Shown: positions 45,565 through 53,603 of the stretch, one piece after another
Layout of the letters: every line of letters starts with the position of its first letter
Position numbering within the stretch: the stretch's first letter is position 1
From: Mucilaginibacter corticis
GTDB taxonomy: Bacteria > Bacteroidota > Bacteroidia > Sphingobacteriales > Sphingobacteriaceae
DNA length: 64,000 bases
Direction: 5' to 3'
Assembly: GCF_007558865.1 (NCBI RefSeq)
Contig: NZ_VLPK01000002.1
Span: forward strand, 744,001 to 808,000
Program-made: the position numbers and the translations under genes
The notes under the pieces: generated by a model
What the model saw: the letters and a program-made list of their open reading frames with translations, nothing else
What the model was told of the DNA's origin: nothing
The model's database searches: none

Positions 45565-45578
45565 TCCTGTTGTCAGCA
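45559..45578 (+). promoter_or_regulatory. Hairpin overlapping the Cys and stop codons of the leader
   Basis: TGCTGA (45559-45564) pairs with TCAGCA (45573-45578), 8-nt loop. The left arm is the final Cys codon and stop codon of the leader ORF, so a ribosome there would keep the stem open. A short T5 run follows at 45592-45596. Confidence 0.45.
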
Positions 45579-45642
45579 CACTACGATTCTATTTTTCATC
45601 ATACTTTAACTGAATACTTAACCACAACCAACAATATATTAA

Positions 45643-48198
45643 ATGAAACGAATTCTCCTATTTATCCTTCTAATCTATTCTTCAATAGCGGTTTTTGCGC
45701 AAAATACCATAACCGGTGTTGTTAAAGACAGTAAAGGTGCCACGGTACCGCATGCATCTGTAACTATAAGAGGGACCAAATCCGGTGTCAGTGCCGATGA
45801 AAACGGTAAGTTTACATTAAATGTTACTACAGAATTACCATTTTATATCCGTATCAGCTCAGTTGGCTTTAAGCCACAGGATTTCCAGATCATAAGCATC
45901 CAAAACGCTCCGTCTGAGTTTGTGTTGGTAAGCGATGATCAATTACAAGAAATTGTGGTTGTATCAAGACGTCGCCAGGAGCTTTTGCAGGATGTGCCCA
46001 TCCCGGTATCAGTAATTGGTGGCGCACAAATTGACAAGGCTGGCGCTTTTAACGTTAACCGTGTAAAAGAGCTTGTACCGTCTTTACAGCTTTATACATC
46101 AAACCCGCGTAACACAGGTATTAATATCCGTGGTATTGGTTCACCATTTGGCTTAACCAATGATGGTCTTGATCCGGGTGTTGGTTTTTATGTTGACGGT
46201 GTATATTACGCCCGTCCTGCTGCTGCGACGCTTGACTTTATCGATATTGATAATATAGAAGTATTACGTGGCCCGCAAGGTACTTTATTTGGTAAAAATA
46301 CCAGTGCGGGTGCCATCAACATTACTACCCGTAAAGCCAGCTTTACGCCGGGTATAGCACTTGAAAGCAGCTTTGGTAACTATGGTTATATCCAGACAAA
46401 AGCATCAGTAACAGGTCCTTTAGCTAAAGATCTTGCAGCGCGCATTTCATTTTCAGGTACACAACGTAATGGATTGATCCAAAACGAGAAAACACAGGTG
46501 CCCGTTAACGACATCAATAACATAGGCGCACGTGCCCAGTTTTTGTACACGCCTTCAGATAAAGTTACTTTAACCTTGTCGGGCGATGCATCAGATCAAA
46601 AACCTAACGGCTATGCCCAGGTGATTGCAGGCGTTGCACCTACATTGCGCGCGGCATACCGACAGTTTAATAATATTATTACCGATTTAGGTTATAAACT
46701 GCCATCAACCAACGCTTTCGACCGTGTGATTGACCATGACGCTCCGTGGAGATCAGGTAACCAATTAGGCGGCGTGTCATTAAATGCCGATTTTAAAATA
46801 GGCTCAGGTACTTTAACCTCAACTACAGCATGGCGTTACTGGAACTGGGATCCGTCAAACGACCGTGATTTTACAGGCTTACCTGTATTAACTAAATCAC
46901 AGAACCCGTCAAAACATCATCAGGAATCTGAAGAGATCCGTTATGCCGGCGACATTAATGATAAATTAAGCGGCGTGGTAGGTTTATACTTTTTAGATCA
47001 GAAAGTAACAACAACCGGCAGGGAAGAAGCAGGTTCTGCAGAATGGCGCTTTGCACAAAGCACTACCAACACTGCATTATGGCAAACACCCGGTTTGTTT
47101 GAAGGGTATGGTATAACCACCAACTCGTGGATCAGATCGCAAACCGCGGCTGCATTTGCAAACTTAGATTGGAAAATTGCCGATGTATTCCATATTAATC
47201 CGGGTGTACGTTTCAATTATGATAAAAAGGATGTTTACTACAACAGGGTAGCAAATGGCGGCGTAACCATAACCGACCCAACTTTGCTTGGTTTCAGAAA
47301 TGCTTTGTATAGCAGCCAGTTCTATACCACTAATTTTGATGAGAAGAACTTCACTTACCAGGTTACCGCATCATACAGGCCGAGCAAAACCGTTAACGCA
47401 TTTGCTACTTATTCAACAAGTTACAAGCCATCAGGTGTTAACGTAGCCGGTTTGCCAACTATTAGCAATGCACCGGCTCTTAGCCTTGCAGTTATCAAAC
47501 CTGAAAAAACAAAGCATTTTGAGTTTGGTGCTAAAACCAACCCGGCAGATAACTTCACTTTAAATGTTACCTTCCACAACTCAGACATAAAAGATTACCA
47601 AACCAACGTACAATCGCCTGATCCGGGTGTAAACCGTGGTTATTTGGCAACTGCCGAAAAAGTTAATGTAAAAGGTGCTGAATTAGATGCAAATTACCAG
47701 GCAAGCAAAAACTTTACATTCTATGCTTCTGGTGCATACACAGATGCTAAATATGTTAAATTTACCAACGCGCCGCTTCCGCTTGAGCAAACAGGCTTAA
47801 CAGTAAACGGCACTGCTGTTTATTTTAAAGATATTTCAGGTACCGCACTTCCGGGTGTGTCAAAATGGACAACATCAGCAGGTGGCGAATTTGCAACTGA
47901 CGCGAGATTTATCAGCGAAAACTCAAAATTCTTTATCGGGGTGGATGATTATTTCCGTTCGCGCTTTTCGTCAAGCCCGACCCCATCAAAATACCTGAAT
48001 ATTGCAAGTTATACCCTGGTTAATGCAAGGTTAGGTTTCAGGGCTGCACATGGTGTTTCTGCTTACGTTTGGAGCCGCAACTTATTGAACCAAAACTACT
48101 ACGAGCAGTTATTACCTGCTACAGGCAACGCCGGCCAATATGCAGGTGTATTAGGCGACCAAAGAACCTTTGGTATAACCCTGCGTTACGTACTATAA
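45643..48198 (+). CDS. TonB-dependent receptor with carboxypeptidase-like N-terminal domain
   Basis: A protein of 851 residues. A signal peptide (FILLIYSSIAVFAQ) is followed by a CarboxypepD_reg domain at about 20-105 (ITGVVKDSKGATVPHASVTI), a plug at about 115-235 (DVPIPVSVIGGAQIDKAGAF, IEVLRGPQGTLFGKNTSAGA) and a 22-strand barrel ending in ...GITLRYVL. The plug is of the iron-complex type, and no SusD partner follows. Its leader carries the Cys-ending ORF and the cys operon is next door, which suggests uptake of a sulfur compound. A strong terminator follows. Confidence 0.92.
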   Translation: MKRILLFILLIYSSIAVFAQNTITGVVKDSKGATVPHASVTIRGTKSGVSADENGKFTLNVTTELPFYIRISSVGFKPQDFQIISIQNAPSEFVLVSDDQLQEIVVVSRRRQELLQDVPIPVSVIGGAQIDKAGAFNVNRVKELVPSLQLYTSNPRNTGINIRGIGSPFGLTNDGLDPGVGFYVDGVYYARPAAATLDFIDIDNIEVLRGPQGTLFGKNTSAGAINITTRKASFTPGIALESSFGNYGYIQTKASVTGPLAKDLAARISFSGTQRNGLIQNEKTQVPVNDINNIGARAQFLYTPSDKVTLTLSGDASDQKPNGYAQVIAGVAPTLRAAYRQFNNIITDLGYKLPSTNAFDRVIDHDAPWRSGNQLGGVSLNADFKIGSGTLTSTTAWRYWNWDPSNDRDFTGLPVLTKSQNPSKHHQESEEIRYAGDINDKLSGVVGLYFLDQKVTTTGREEAGSAEWRFAQSTTNTALWQTPGLFEGYGITTNSWIRSQTAAAFANLDWKIADVFHINPGVRFNYDKKDVYYNRVANGGVTITDPTLLGFRNALYSSQFYTTNFDEKNFTYQVTASYRPSKTVNAFATYSTSYKPSGVNVAGLPTISNAPALSLAVIKPEKTKHFEFGAKTNPADNFTLNVTFHNSDIKDYQTNVQSPDPGVNRGYLATAEKVNVKGAELDANYQASKNFTFYASGAYTDAKYVKFTNAPLPLEQTGLTVNGTAVYFKDISGTALPGVSKWTTSAGGEFATDARFISENSKFFIGVDDYFRSRFSSSPTPSKYLNIASYTLVNARLGFRAAHGVSAYVWSRNLLNQNYYEQLLPATGNAGQYAGVLGDQRTFGITLRYVL

Positions 48199-48240
48199 TA
48201 AAGTCTTTTCTTACATATTAGGTTTATATTTATATTGGTT

Positions 48241-48276
48241 AAGCGGGTCAGGTTTCTGGCCCGCTTTTTCGTTTTT
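48241..48276 (+). terminator. Terminator of the TonB-receptor gene
   Basis: An 11-bp stem (AAGCGGG with CCCGCTT, extended inward by TCAG/CTGG including one G-T pair), a GTTT loop, and a T-rich tail. Confidence 0.85.
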
Positions 48277-48301
48277 AAGCAGCGCTTGCGTCACACGAAG
48301 G

Positions 48302-48415
48302 TGAAACAGATGAAACACGCGAAACAAGGTTTTGAGATAATTATTTATTATTCAGTATTTTGATTAAAATCGGTGAAACAAAATGAAACAAAAAGCTGGC
48401 AATATTTTGTCACCA
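48302..48415 (+). repeat. TGAAACA heptamer element, copy B
   Basis: TGAAACA at 48302 and 48311 and CGAAACA at 48320 (period 9), then TGAAACA at 48374 and 48384 (period 10), GTCACCA at 48409. The segment between 48327 and 48364 is unlike that in copy A, yet the distances are the same. It sits between the receptor terminator and the hypothetical gene at 48486. The GGTGA at 48372 can pair with TCACC near 48410. Confidence 0.75.
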
Positions 48416-48485
48416 AAAACGCCGAACAAAAATTGAATAAGGTACTGCTGTCAGGCAATTTGTGAGGATACAAATAGCGGATTTA

Positions 48486-48833
48486 TTAATTATTTTCGAG
48501 ATAATTTAACCAAGCTTCCACAATTTCTTTTAAATCAGTTGTTGGTAGTGAAAAGTCAGGCAGGTCTGTAGATAACCCCTGAAAAAACATAGTTGCTTTA
48601 TTTGTAATTTTAGCAGTAACCATAGTATTTGATTTCATTAACTTTTCAGAAACTACTCCATTCAGTACATCATTTACTGTCGAAAGCAAATACCTATTTA
48701 CATCTTCGGTATCCGTAAAGTCATCAAAAAATCGGCTAAACACATCGCTAATTGAAATCATTTCTTCTTCATAGTCATTTATAACGAATCTTCTGACAAA
48801 TTGGATTTTATAAGCTTCAATGGTTGTACTCAT
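48486..48833 (-). CDS. Hypothetical protein
   Basis: A soluble protein of 115 residues without signal or membrane segment, acidic in the middle (SDVFSRFFDDFTDTEDVNRYL) with a terminal amphipathic helix (TTDLKEIVEAWLNYLENN). Family unknown. It is flanked by the heptamer element on one side and a strong nested hairpin in its upstream region, and is on the same strand as the cys operon but separated from it by a terminator. The AT-rich sequence around it is unlike that of the neighbouring operon genes. Confidence 0.5.
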   Translation of the reverse strand: MSTTIEAYKIQFVRRFVINDYEEEMISISDVFSRFFDDFTDTEDVNRYLLSTVNDVLNGVVSEKLMKSNTMVTAKITNKATMFFQGLSTDLPDFSLPTTDLKEIVEAWLNYLENN

Positions 48834-48927
48834 AATTTATGATATATTAGTCGATTGATGCATTGCGTGACACATCTAAATATGGGAATTTATTGATTAA
48901 TACGCAATTGTGTTGTAAACGTGTGCG

Positions 48928-48976
48928 CTTACAATTTGTCTTATTCGAGTGTGGATACTCGAATAGGCGGTGTAAG
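48928..48976. promoter_or_regulatory. Nested dyad upstream of the 48486 gene
   Basis: TATTCGAGT (48942-48950) and ACTCGAATA (48957-48965), perfect 9-bp arms with a 6-nt loop, enclosed by CTTACA (48928-48933) and TGTAAG (48971-48976). It could be an operator or an RNA structure in the leader of the minus-strand gene. Confidence 0.5.
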
Positions 48977-48990
48977 GTCAGCTTAAAACA

Positions 48991-49019
48991 AAAAAGGCCC
49001 GGAATAATTACCGAGCCTT
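48991..49019 (-). terminator. Terminator of the cys operon
   Basis: AAGGC/GCCTT outer and CGG/CCG inner pairing around 48996-49019 with a T6 tail on the minus strand, 25 bases past the cysN stop. Confidence 0.8.
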
Positions 49020-49043
49020 AAATTATATTTCTGTTGATCTTAT

Positions 49044-50294
49044 TTAATCAGCCACGCTACGAAGCATTACAGCGCCCACAGTAACGTTTGTACGGCTGTC
49101 AATAATAATAGCGCCGCCATTGGCTTTATTTTCCTGGTAAGCGTCAAATGCAAGCGGATCGGCAGTTTTAATAATAATACGTCCTATGTCGTTAAGCTTA
49201 AAGTCCTCGCTTTGCTCTTTTTCAAGCGTATTGATATTAACCTTGTAAAGTGTCTCCTGAATCTTGCAGCGGGTTACTTTGCTGTTATGCTGAATAAAGT
49301 AAGTGTGCGTGGTATCTAAAGCGCGGGTATCCATCCAGCACAGGTCGGCCTCAATTAGTTGCGATACCTGTGGCTGGTAGCTGCTGTTAACCAGCAGGTC
49401 GCCACGGCTGATATCGATCTCATCAGCTAAATGCATGGTGATGGACATACCTGCGGTAGCTTCGGCAGGTTCTTTGTCAAATACCTCAATTTTGCTAATG
49501 GTTGAAGTAAAGCCAGATGGCAATACGGTTACCTTATCATTTACCTTAAATGACCCGCTTGACACGCGGCCGGCATAACCGCGGTAATCATGCAATTCGT
49601 CTGTTTGAGGGCGTACAACCCATTGTACCGGGAAACGGGCGTGTTCCGTACTGTTATCAATATTCAATTCTACAGTCTCCAGGAAATGCAATAAGCTTTC
49701 ACCGGGGTACCATGGCATATTGGTAGAGTTATTTACAATGTTGTCTCCTTTAAGCGCGCTAACCGGCAGGTAGTGTACATTTTTTAAATCCACTTTTCCG
49801 GCAAGTACTTTATAGTCGGCGACAATTTTATTATAAACATCCTCGCTGTAGTCAACCATATCCATTTTATTAATGGCCAGTACCACCTGCTGGATACCCA
49901 GCAGCGATACTAAAAAGGAGTGACGTATGGTTTGTTCGATAACACCTTTACGCGCGTCAACCAGAATAATTGCCAGGTTAGCGTTTGATGCACCGGTAAC
50001 CATATTACGGGTATATTGAATATGGCCCGGGGTGTCGGCAATAATGAATTTACGTTTATCGGTTTGAAAATATTTATAAGCAACGTCAATAGTAATACCT
50101 TGCTCGCGTTCGGCTTTAAGTCCGTCGGTTAAAATAGCAAGGTCAATAGTACCATCATCATTTTTGCGGTTTGATGATTGTAACGCTTCTAATTGATCAA
50201 GCAGGATAGAATCGCTATCATATAACAAGCGACCGATCAGTGTACTCTTACCGTCGTCAACACTACCTGCAGTTAAAAATTTTAATATATCCAT
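49044..50294 (-). CDS. cysN: Sulfate adenylyltransferase subunit 1 (GTPase)
   Basis: A protein of 416 residues, the size of CysN without a fused APS kinase. GTPase motifs are G1 GSVDDGKSTLIGRLLYDS, G3 IADTPGHIQYTRNMVTG and G4 LAINKMDMVDYSED. EF-Tu-like beta-barrels follow (FPVQWVVRPQTDELHDYRGY). With CysD it makes APS from sulfate and ATP. It is the last gene of the operon, after cysD with a 66-bp gap made of a low-complexity ATTTCGG tract. Confidence 0.95.
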   Translation of the reverse strand: MDILKFLTAGSVDDGKSTLIGRLLYDSDSILLDQLEALQSSNRKNDDGTIDLAILTDGLKAEREQGITIDVAYKYFQTDKRKFIIADTPGHIQYTRNMVTGASNANLAIILVDARKGVIEQTIRHSFLVSLLGIQQVVLAINKMDMVDYSEDVYNKIVADYKVLAGKVDLKNVHYLPVSALKGDNIVNNSTNMPWYPGESLLHFLETVELNIDNSTEHARFPVQWVVRPQTDELHDYRGYAGRVSSGSFKVNDKVTVLPSGFTSTISKIEVFDKEPAEATAGMSITMHLADEIDISRGDLLVNSSYQPQVSQLIEADLCWMDTRALDTTHTYFIQHNSKVTRCKIQETLYKVNINTLEKEQSEDFKLNDIGRIIIKTADPLAFDAYQENKANGGAIIIDSRTNVTVGAVMLRSVAD

Positions 50295-50297
50295 AAT

Positions 50298-50360
50298 TAT
50301 AATTTCGGATTTCGGATTTTCGATTTCGGATTTTTAATCCACATTTCAATAATTCGAAAT
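50298..50360. repeat. Low-complexity ATTTCGG tract between cysD and cysN
   Basis: Repeated units ATTTCGGATTT and TTCGATTTCGGATTT with a partly complementary end (AATTCGAAATT). A similar tract is at 21377-21410 after mutS. It separates two co-transcribed genes, so it may be read through. Confidence 0.7.
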
Positions 50361-51269
50361 TTAGAAATATCCCCCTTTCTTCCTGTCTTCCATTGCGGCT
50401 TCGGATACTTTATCGTCCATACGGGCACCGCGTTCGCTAATCTTTGAATTGCTTATTTCGTCGATAATATCATCTATCAAAAACGCTTCAGAAGCTACAG
50501 CTGCTGTACAGGTCATATCGCCCACGGTACGGAAACGAACTGTACGGCGTTCTATCACATCATCGGCATCCATGTTTAATACCTCGTTAGCAGCCATCAA
50601 TTGACCATTACGTACAATGGTATCACGCTCATGCGCGAAATAGATACTCGGAAGTGCTATATTTTCCCTGCGGATATAGTTCCAAACGTCTAACTCCGTC
50701 CAGTTACTGATCGGGAAAACACGCACGTTTTCGCCTTTGTGGATCTTACCGTTGTAGATATTCCATAACTCGGGGCGCTGGCGTTTTGGGTCCCATTGGC
50801 CAAACTCGTCACGTACAGAAAAGATCCGTTCTTTCGCGCGCGCTTTTTCTTCGTCACGGCGTGCGCCGCCTATACAGGCATCGAACTTATTATCGGCAAT
50901 GGTATCTAGCAGTGTAACGGTTTGCAAAGGGTTGCGGCTGGCGTTTTTACCTTTTTGTTCAACAACTTTGCCCTGGTCTATTGAATCCTGTACAAGGCCA
51001 ACAATTAATTTCTCACCCAAACGGGCTACCATGTCGTCGCGGTATTGTATGGTTTCAATAAAATTATGGCCGGTATCAATATGTACCAACGGAAAAGGAA
51101 ACTTACCCGGACGGAAAGCCTTTTCGGCCAAACGTACCAATGTTATAGAATCTTTTCCTCCTGAAAATAAAAGCGCGGGGCGCTCAAACTGGCCGGCTAC
51201 CTCACGCAGAATGTGTATGGCTTCTGCTTCAAGCTCGTCTAAATAGTCCAGTTGATTGTGGTTTGTCAT
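50361..51269 (-). CDS. cysD: Sulfate adenylyltransferase subunit 2
   Basis: A protein of 302 residues of the PP-loop type. The ATP loop is ALLFSGGKDSITLVRLAEKA near residue 33, followed by PLVHIDTGHNFIETI and DACIGGARRDEEKARAKERI; the end carries AAMEDRKKGGYF, usual for CysD. With CysN it activates sulfate. It is part of the cys operon: cysH lies 93 bases upstream across a low-complexity gap. Confidence 0.95.
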   Translation of the reverse strand: MTNHNQLDYLDELEAEAIHILREVAGQFERPALLFSGGKDSITLVRLAEKAFRPGKFPFPLVHIDTGHNFIETIQYRDDMVARLGEKLIVGLVQDSIDQGKVVEQKGKNASRNPLQTVTLLDTIADNKFDACIGGARRDEEKARAKERIFSVRDEFGQWDPKRQRPELWNIYNGKIHKGENVRVFPISNWTELDVWNYIRRENIALPSIYFAHERDTIVRNGQLMAANEVLNMDADDVIERRTVRFRTVGDMTCTAAVASEAFLIDDIIDEISNSKISERGARMDDKVSEAAMEDRKKGGYF

Positions 51270-51361
51270 GTGTGTTAATTAGTGAGTTATTGAATTAGTG
51301 AATGAGTGAATGATATTTAAAAATCTATAACTCAATAAATCATTAATTCAATAATTACTTT

Positions 51362-52078
51362 CTATTTGTTGTCTATTATCAATTCGTGCAGGCCGCATTC
51401 TTTTTTCGATTGGTCTTCCCACCACCAGCGCCCGGCCCTGAAATCTTCGCCTTCTCTTATCGCTCTTGTACATGGCTGGCAACCAATGCTCGGGAAGCCC
51501 CTGTCATGTAAAGTATTATAAGGTACGTTGTATTTTTTTATGTATTCTTTTACCTGGTCTAATGTCCAATCAAAAATAGGGTGGAACTTAACCAGGTTAT
51601 GCGCCTCGTCCCATTCTACATTGTGCATATCATGGCGGTTTACAGATTGCTCAGCGCGGATGCCGGTGATCCAGCATTTATTGCCTGCCAGGGCACGGTT
51701 TAGCGGCTCAACCTTGCGGATCCCGCAGCATTCTTTCCTGTTCTCAACCGACTCATAAAAACTGCTTGGGCCTTTCTCATTCAGCATTTTTTCTAAAGGC
51801 TCGTTTTTAGGGTAGTAGGCATGGATAACATTGCCATACATCTCCATTGTGCGGTTCCAAACATAATAAGTTTCCGGAAATATGCGGCCGGTTTCAAGCG
51901 TGAAAACTTTTATCGGCAGGTTATTGGTAAAGATCATGTGTGTTATCACCTGGTCTTCCCAGCCAAAGCTGCTTGAAAACACAATCTCGCCCGAAAAGTG
52001 TTCGGCCAATTTAGTTAGCGCGGCAACAGGATCAAGGCCTGCAGTTAACTGTTTTATTTCTTCTGCCTGGGTACTCAT
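51362..52078 (-). CDS. cysH: Adenylyl-sulfate (APS) reductase, [4Fe-4S] type
   Basis: A protein of 238 residues. The PP-loop-like region has VFSSSFGWEDQVITHM, and the cluster ligands are the Cys pair in NRKECCGIRKVEPLNRAL and the CxxC in GCQPCTRAIREGEDFRAGRW. This Cys pattern is that of the cluster-containing reductases, which prefer APS; the PAPS-type enzymes lack it. The catalytic Cys is in the KKECGLHELI tail. There is no APS kinase here, which agrees. Its start overlaps the upstream stop by 1 base (TAATG). Confidence 0.92.
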   Translation of the reverse strand: MSTQAEEIKQLTAGLDPVAALTKLAEHFSGEIVFSSSFGWEDQVITHMIFTNNLPIKVFTLETGRIFPETYYVWNRTMEMYGNVIHAYYPKNEPLEKMLNEKGPSSFYESVENRKECCGIRKVEPLNRALAGNKCWITGIRAEQSVNRHDMHNVEWDEAHNLVKFHPIFDWTLDQVKEYIKKYNVPYNTLHDRGFPSIGCQPCTRAIREGEDFRAGRWWWEDQSKKECGLHELIIDNK

Positions 52079-53592
52079 TATACTATTTTCATTACAAAGG
52101 TAATAATGCTGCGCAAACTCATCAGCATAATTATAACAGCCACCGATACCATGATGGCCTTAGTAGATATTTTATTGGATATTTTAGCTGCGATAGGCGA
52201 TGCCAGCGCACTGCCGAATACTAAACCAAACACAGCTTCCCAATGTTTACCGTTGATCATGGTTATAAAGGTAAGCGAGCTCATTAATGCAATAAAAAAG
52301 CGTGATAGTTTAACCGTGCCTAAAGAAAACCGGGGATGACGTCCACCTGCTATTAAAGCCGACAGAACAATTGAACCCCAGCCACCGCCGCCAACAGCAT
52401 CCATAAAGCCACCACCAAAACCTAAAAGCGAGATCTTTTTTATCTTTTTTGGACGTTCTTTACCATTATTCCGTCTAAGGTTAATTGCTTTCATGAGTAT
52501 AACAATACCCAAAATCAAAGTATATAGAGATACAAATGGTTTTGAGTACATGCTGTAATGTTCAAGCGATGAAAGCAGGTAAGCACCTATAACAGCACCA
52601 ATCGTACCTGGTATTAATAACAGCTTAAATAATTTCCAGTTGATGTTGCCCATACGGTAGTGCATCCAACCGGCTATACCGTTACTCAAAATTTCAGACA
52701 GGTGCACACTCATACTTGCAGAAGCAGGGGGGATGCCCATTGCCAGCGAAAACGTAGTAGAGGTAACACCGTAAGACATACCTATAGCGCCATCAATCAT
52801 TGCGAAGACAAAGCCTGCCCCAAGGAAATAGTAAAATATGGGGTTGATTTCTTGCACGTAAGCCTTAAAATCAGGCTCGTTATACCAAAGCGCAGTTACA
52901 GATACCGCTATAGCAAATACGATAGAAAGCCAGATCAGCCATTTAAAATTTTTGCGCTCATTTTTTTGCTCAACCAGTACCGAAGTAACCTTGTTCAGCT
53001 TTTTAACCTTATCCGTAAAATCACCGGATAAGGTTTCGCGCAGCTGACTCATGTTTTGCAGCGACTGATCAAGCTCTGCCGGGATATTTTGATCCAGCAC
53101 TTCGCGTAAACGTTTAGCTATGGTTGGCGATTTACCGTTGGTTGAGATACCGATCTTCAGATCGCCTTTTTGTACGATGGAACCTAAGTAGAAATCACAA
53201 AGATCAGGTTTATCAGCAACGTTAATTAATAACTTACGCTGGTGAGCCGATTCGCGGACATAACTATTTAATCCGGTATCATCTGTCGCGGCAATTACCA
53301 GATCTGCATTGTCCAGGTCATCATCAGTAAAGGCTTTAACAATGATCTTTACAGTAGGATAGGTGTTTGCCAGGTCATAAACACCTTGAATAACCGTTTT
53401 GGCAATAACCGTAACCCGTGCCTCTGCGCTGTTATGCAAAATGGCGTTCAGTTTCTCTAAACCAACATTACCAGCGCCGATAAGCACAGTATGCAGCTCA
53501 TTTAACTTTAAAAAAACCGGAAATAGCTGATTCCCATTGTTCTTTTCGTCCTGCACACTAATCAAATCCTTATCTTGGGGCACTAACGTCAT
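52078..53592 (-). CDS. Siroheme-synthase-domain / TSUP (TauE/SafE) permease fusion
   Basis: A protein of 504 residues with two joined parts. Residues 18-165 are a precorrin-2 dehydrogenase/ferrochelatase-like domain (HTVLIGAGNVGLEKLNAIL, ADLVIAATDDTGLNSYV, LLINVADKPDLCDFYLGSIV, STNGKSPTIAKRLREVL). Residues about 220-500 form a TSUP (DUF81) permease with about eight helices (FYYFLGAGFVFAMIDGAIGM, GGFMDAVGGGGWGSIVLSAL). It may finish the siroheme of the sulfite reductase encoded 11 bases upstream while moving sulfite or sulfate. The frame is continuous with no sign of a sequencing joint. Confidence 0.88.
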   Translation of the reverse strand: MTLVPQDKDLISVQDEKNNGNQLFPVFLKLNELHTVLIGAGNVGLEKLNAILHNSAEARVTVIAKTVIQGVYDLANTYPTVKIIVKAFTDDDLDNADLVIAATDDTGLNSYVRESAHQRKLLINVADKPDLCDFYLGSIVQKGDLKIGISTNGKSPTIAKRLREVLDQNIPAELDQSLQNMSQLRETLSGDFTDKVKKLNKVTSVLVEQKNERKNFKWLIWLSIVFAIAVSVTALWYNEPDFKAYVQEINPIFYYFLGAGFVFAMIDGAIGMSYGVTSTTFSLAMGIPPASASMSVHLSEILSNGIAGWMHYRMGNINWKLFKLLLIPGTIGAVIGAYLLSSLEHYSMYSKPFVSLYTLILGIVILMKAINLRRNNGKERPKKIKKISLLGFGGGFMDAVGGGGWGSIVLSALIAGGRHPRFSLGTVKLSRFFIALMSSLTFITMINGKHWEAVFGLVFGSALASPIAAKISNKISTKAIMVSVAVIIMLMSLRSIITFVMKIV

Positions 53593-53603
53593 TTATTTAT
53601 TGA

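Noticed and set aside
51362..52078. PAPS reductase
   Set aside because: The Cys-Cys and CxxC cluster ligands point to the APS-reducing type and no APS kinase is present.
52078..53592. Two separate genes joined by assembly error
   Set aside because: The linker keeps one frame without a stop, contains a plausible coiled segment, and both neighbours overlap or adjoin it normally.
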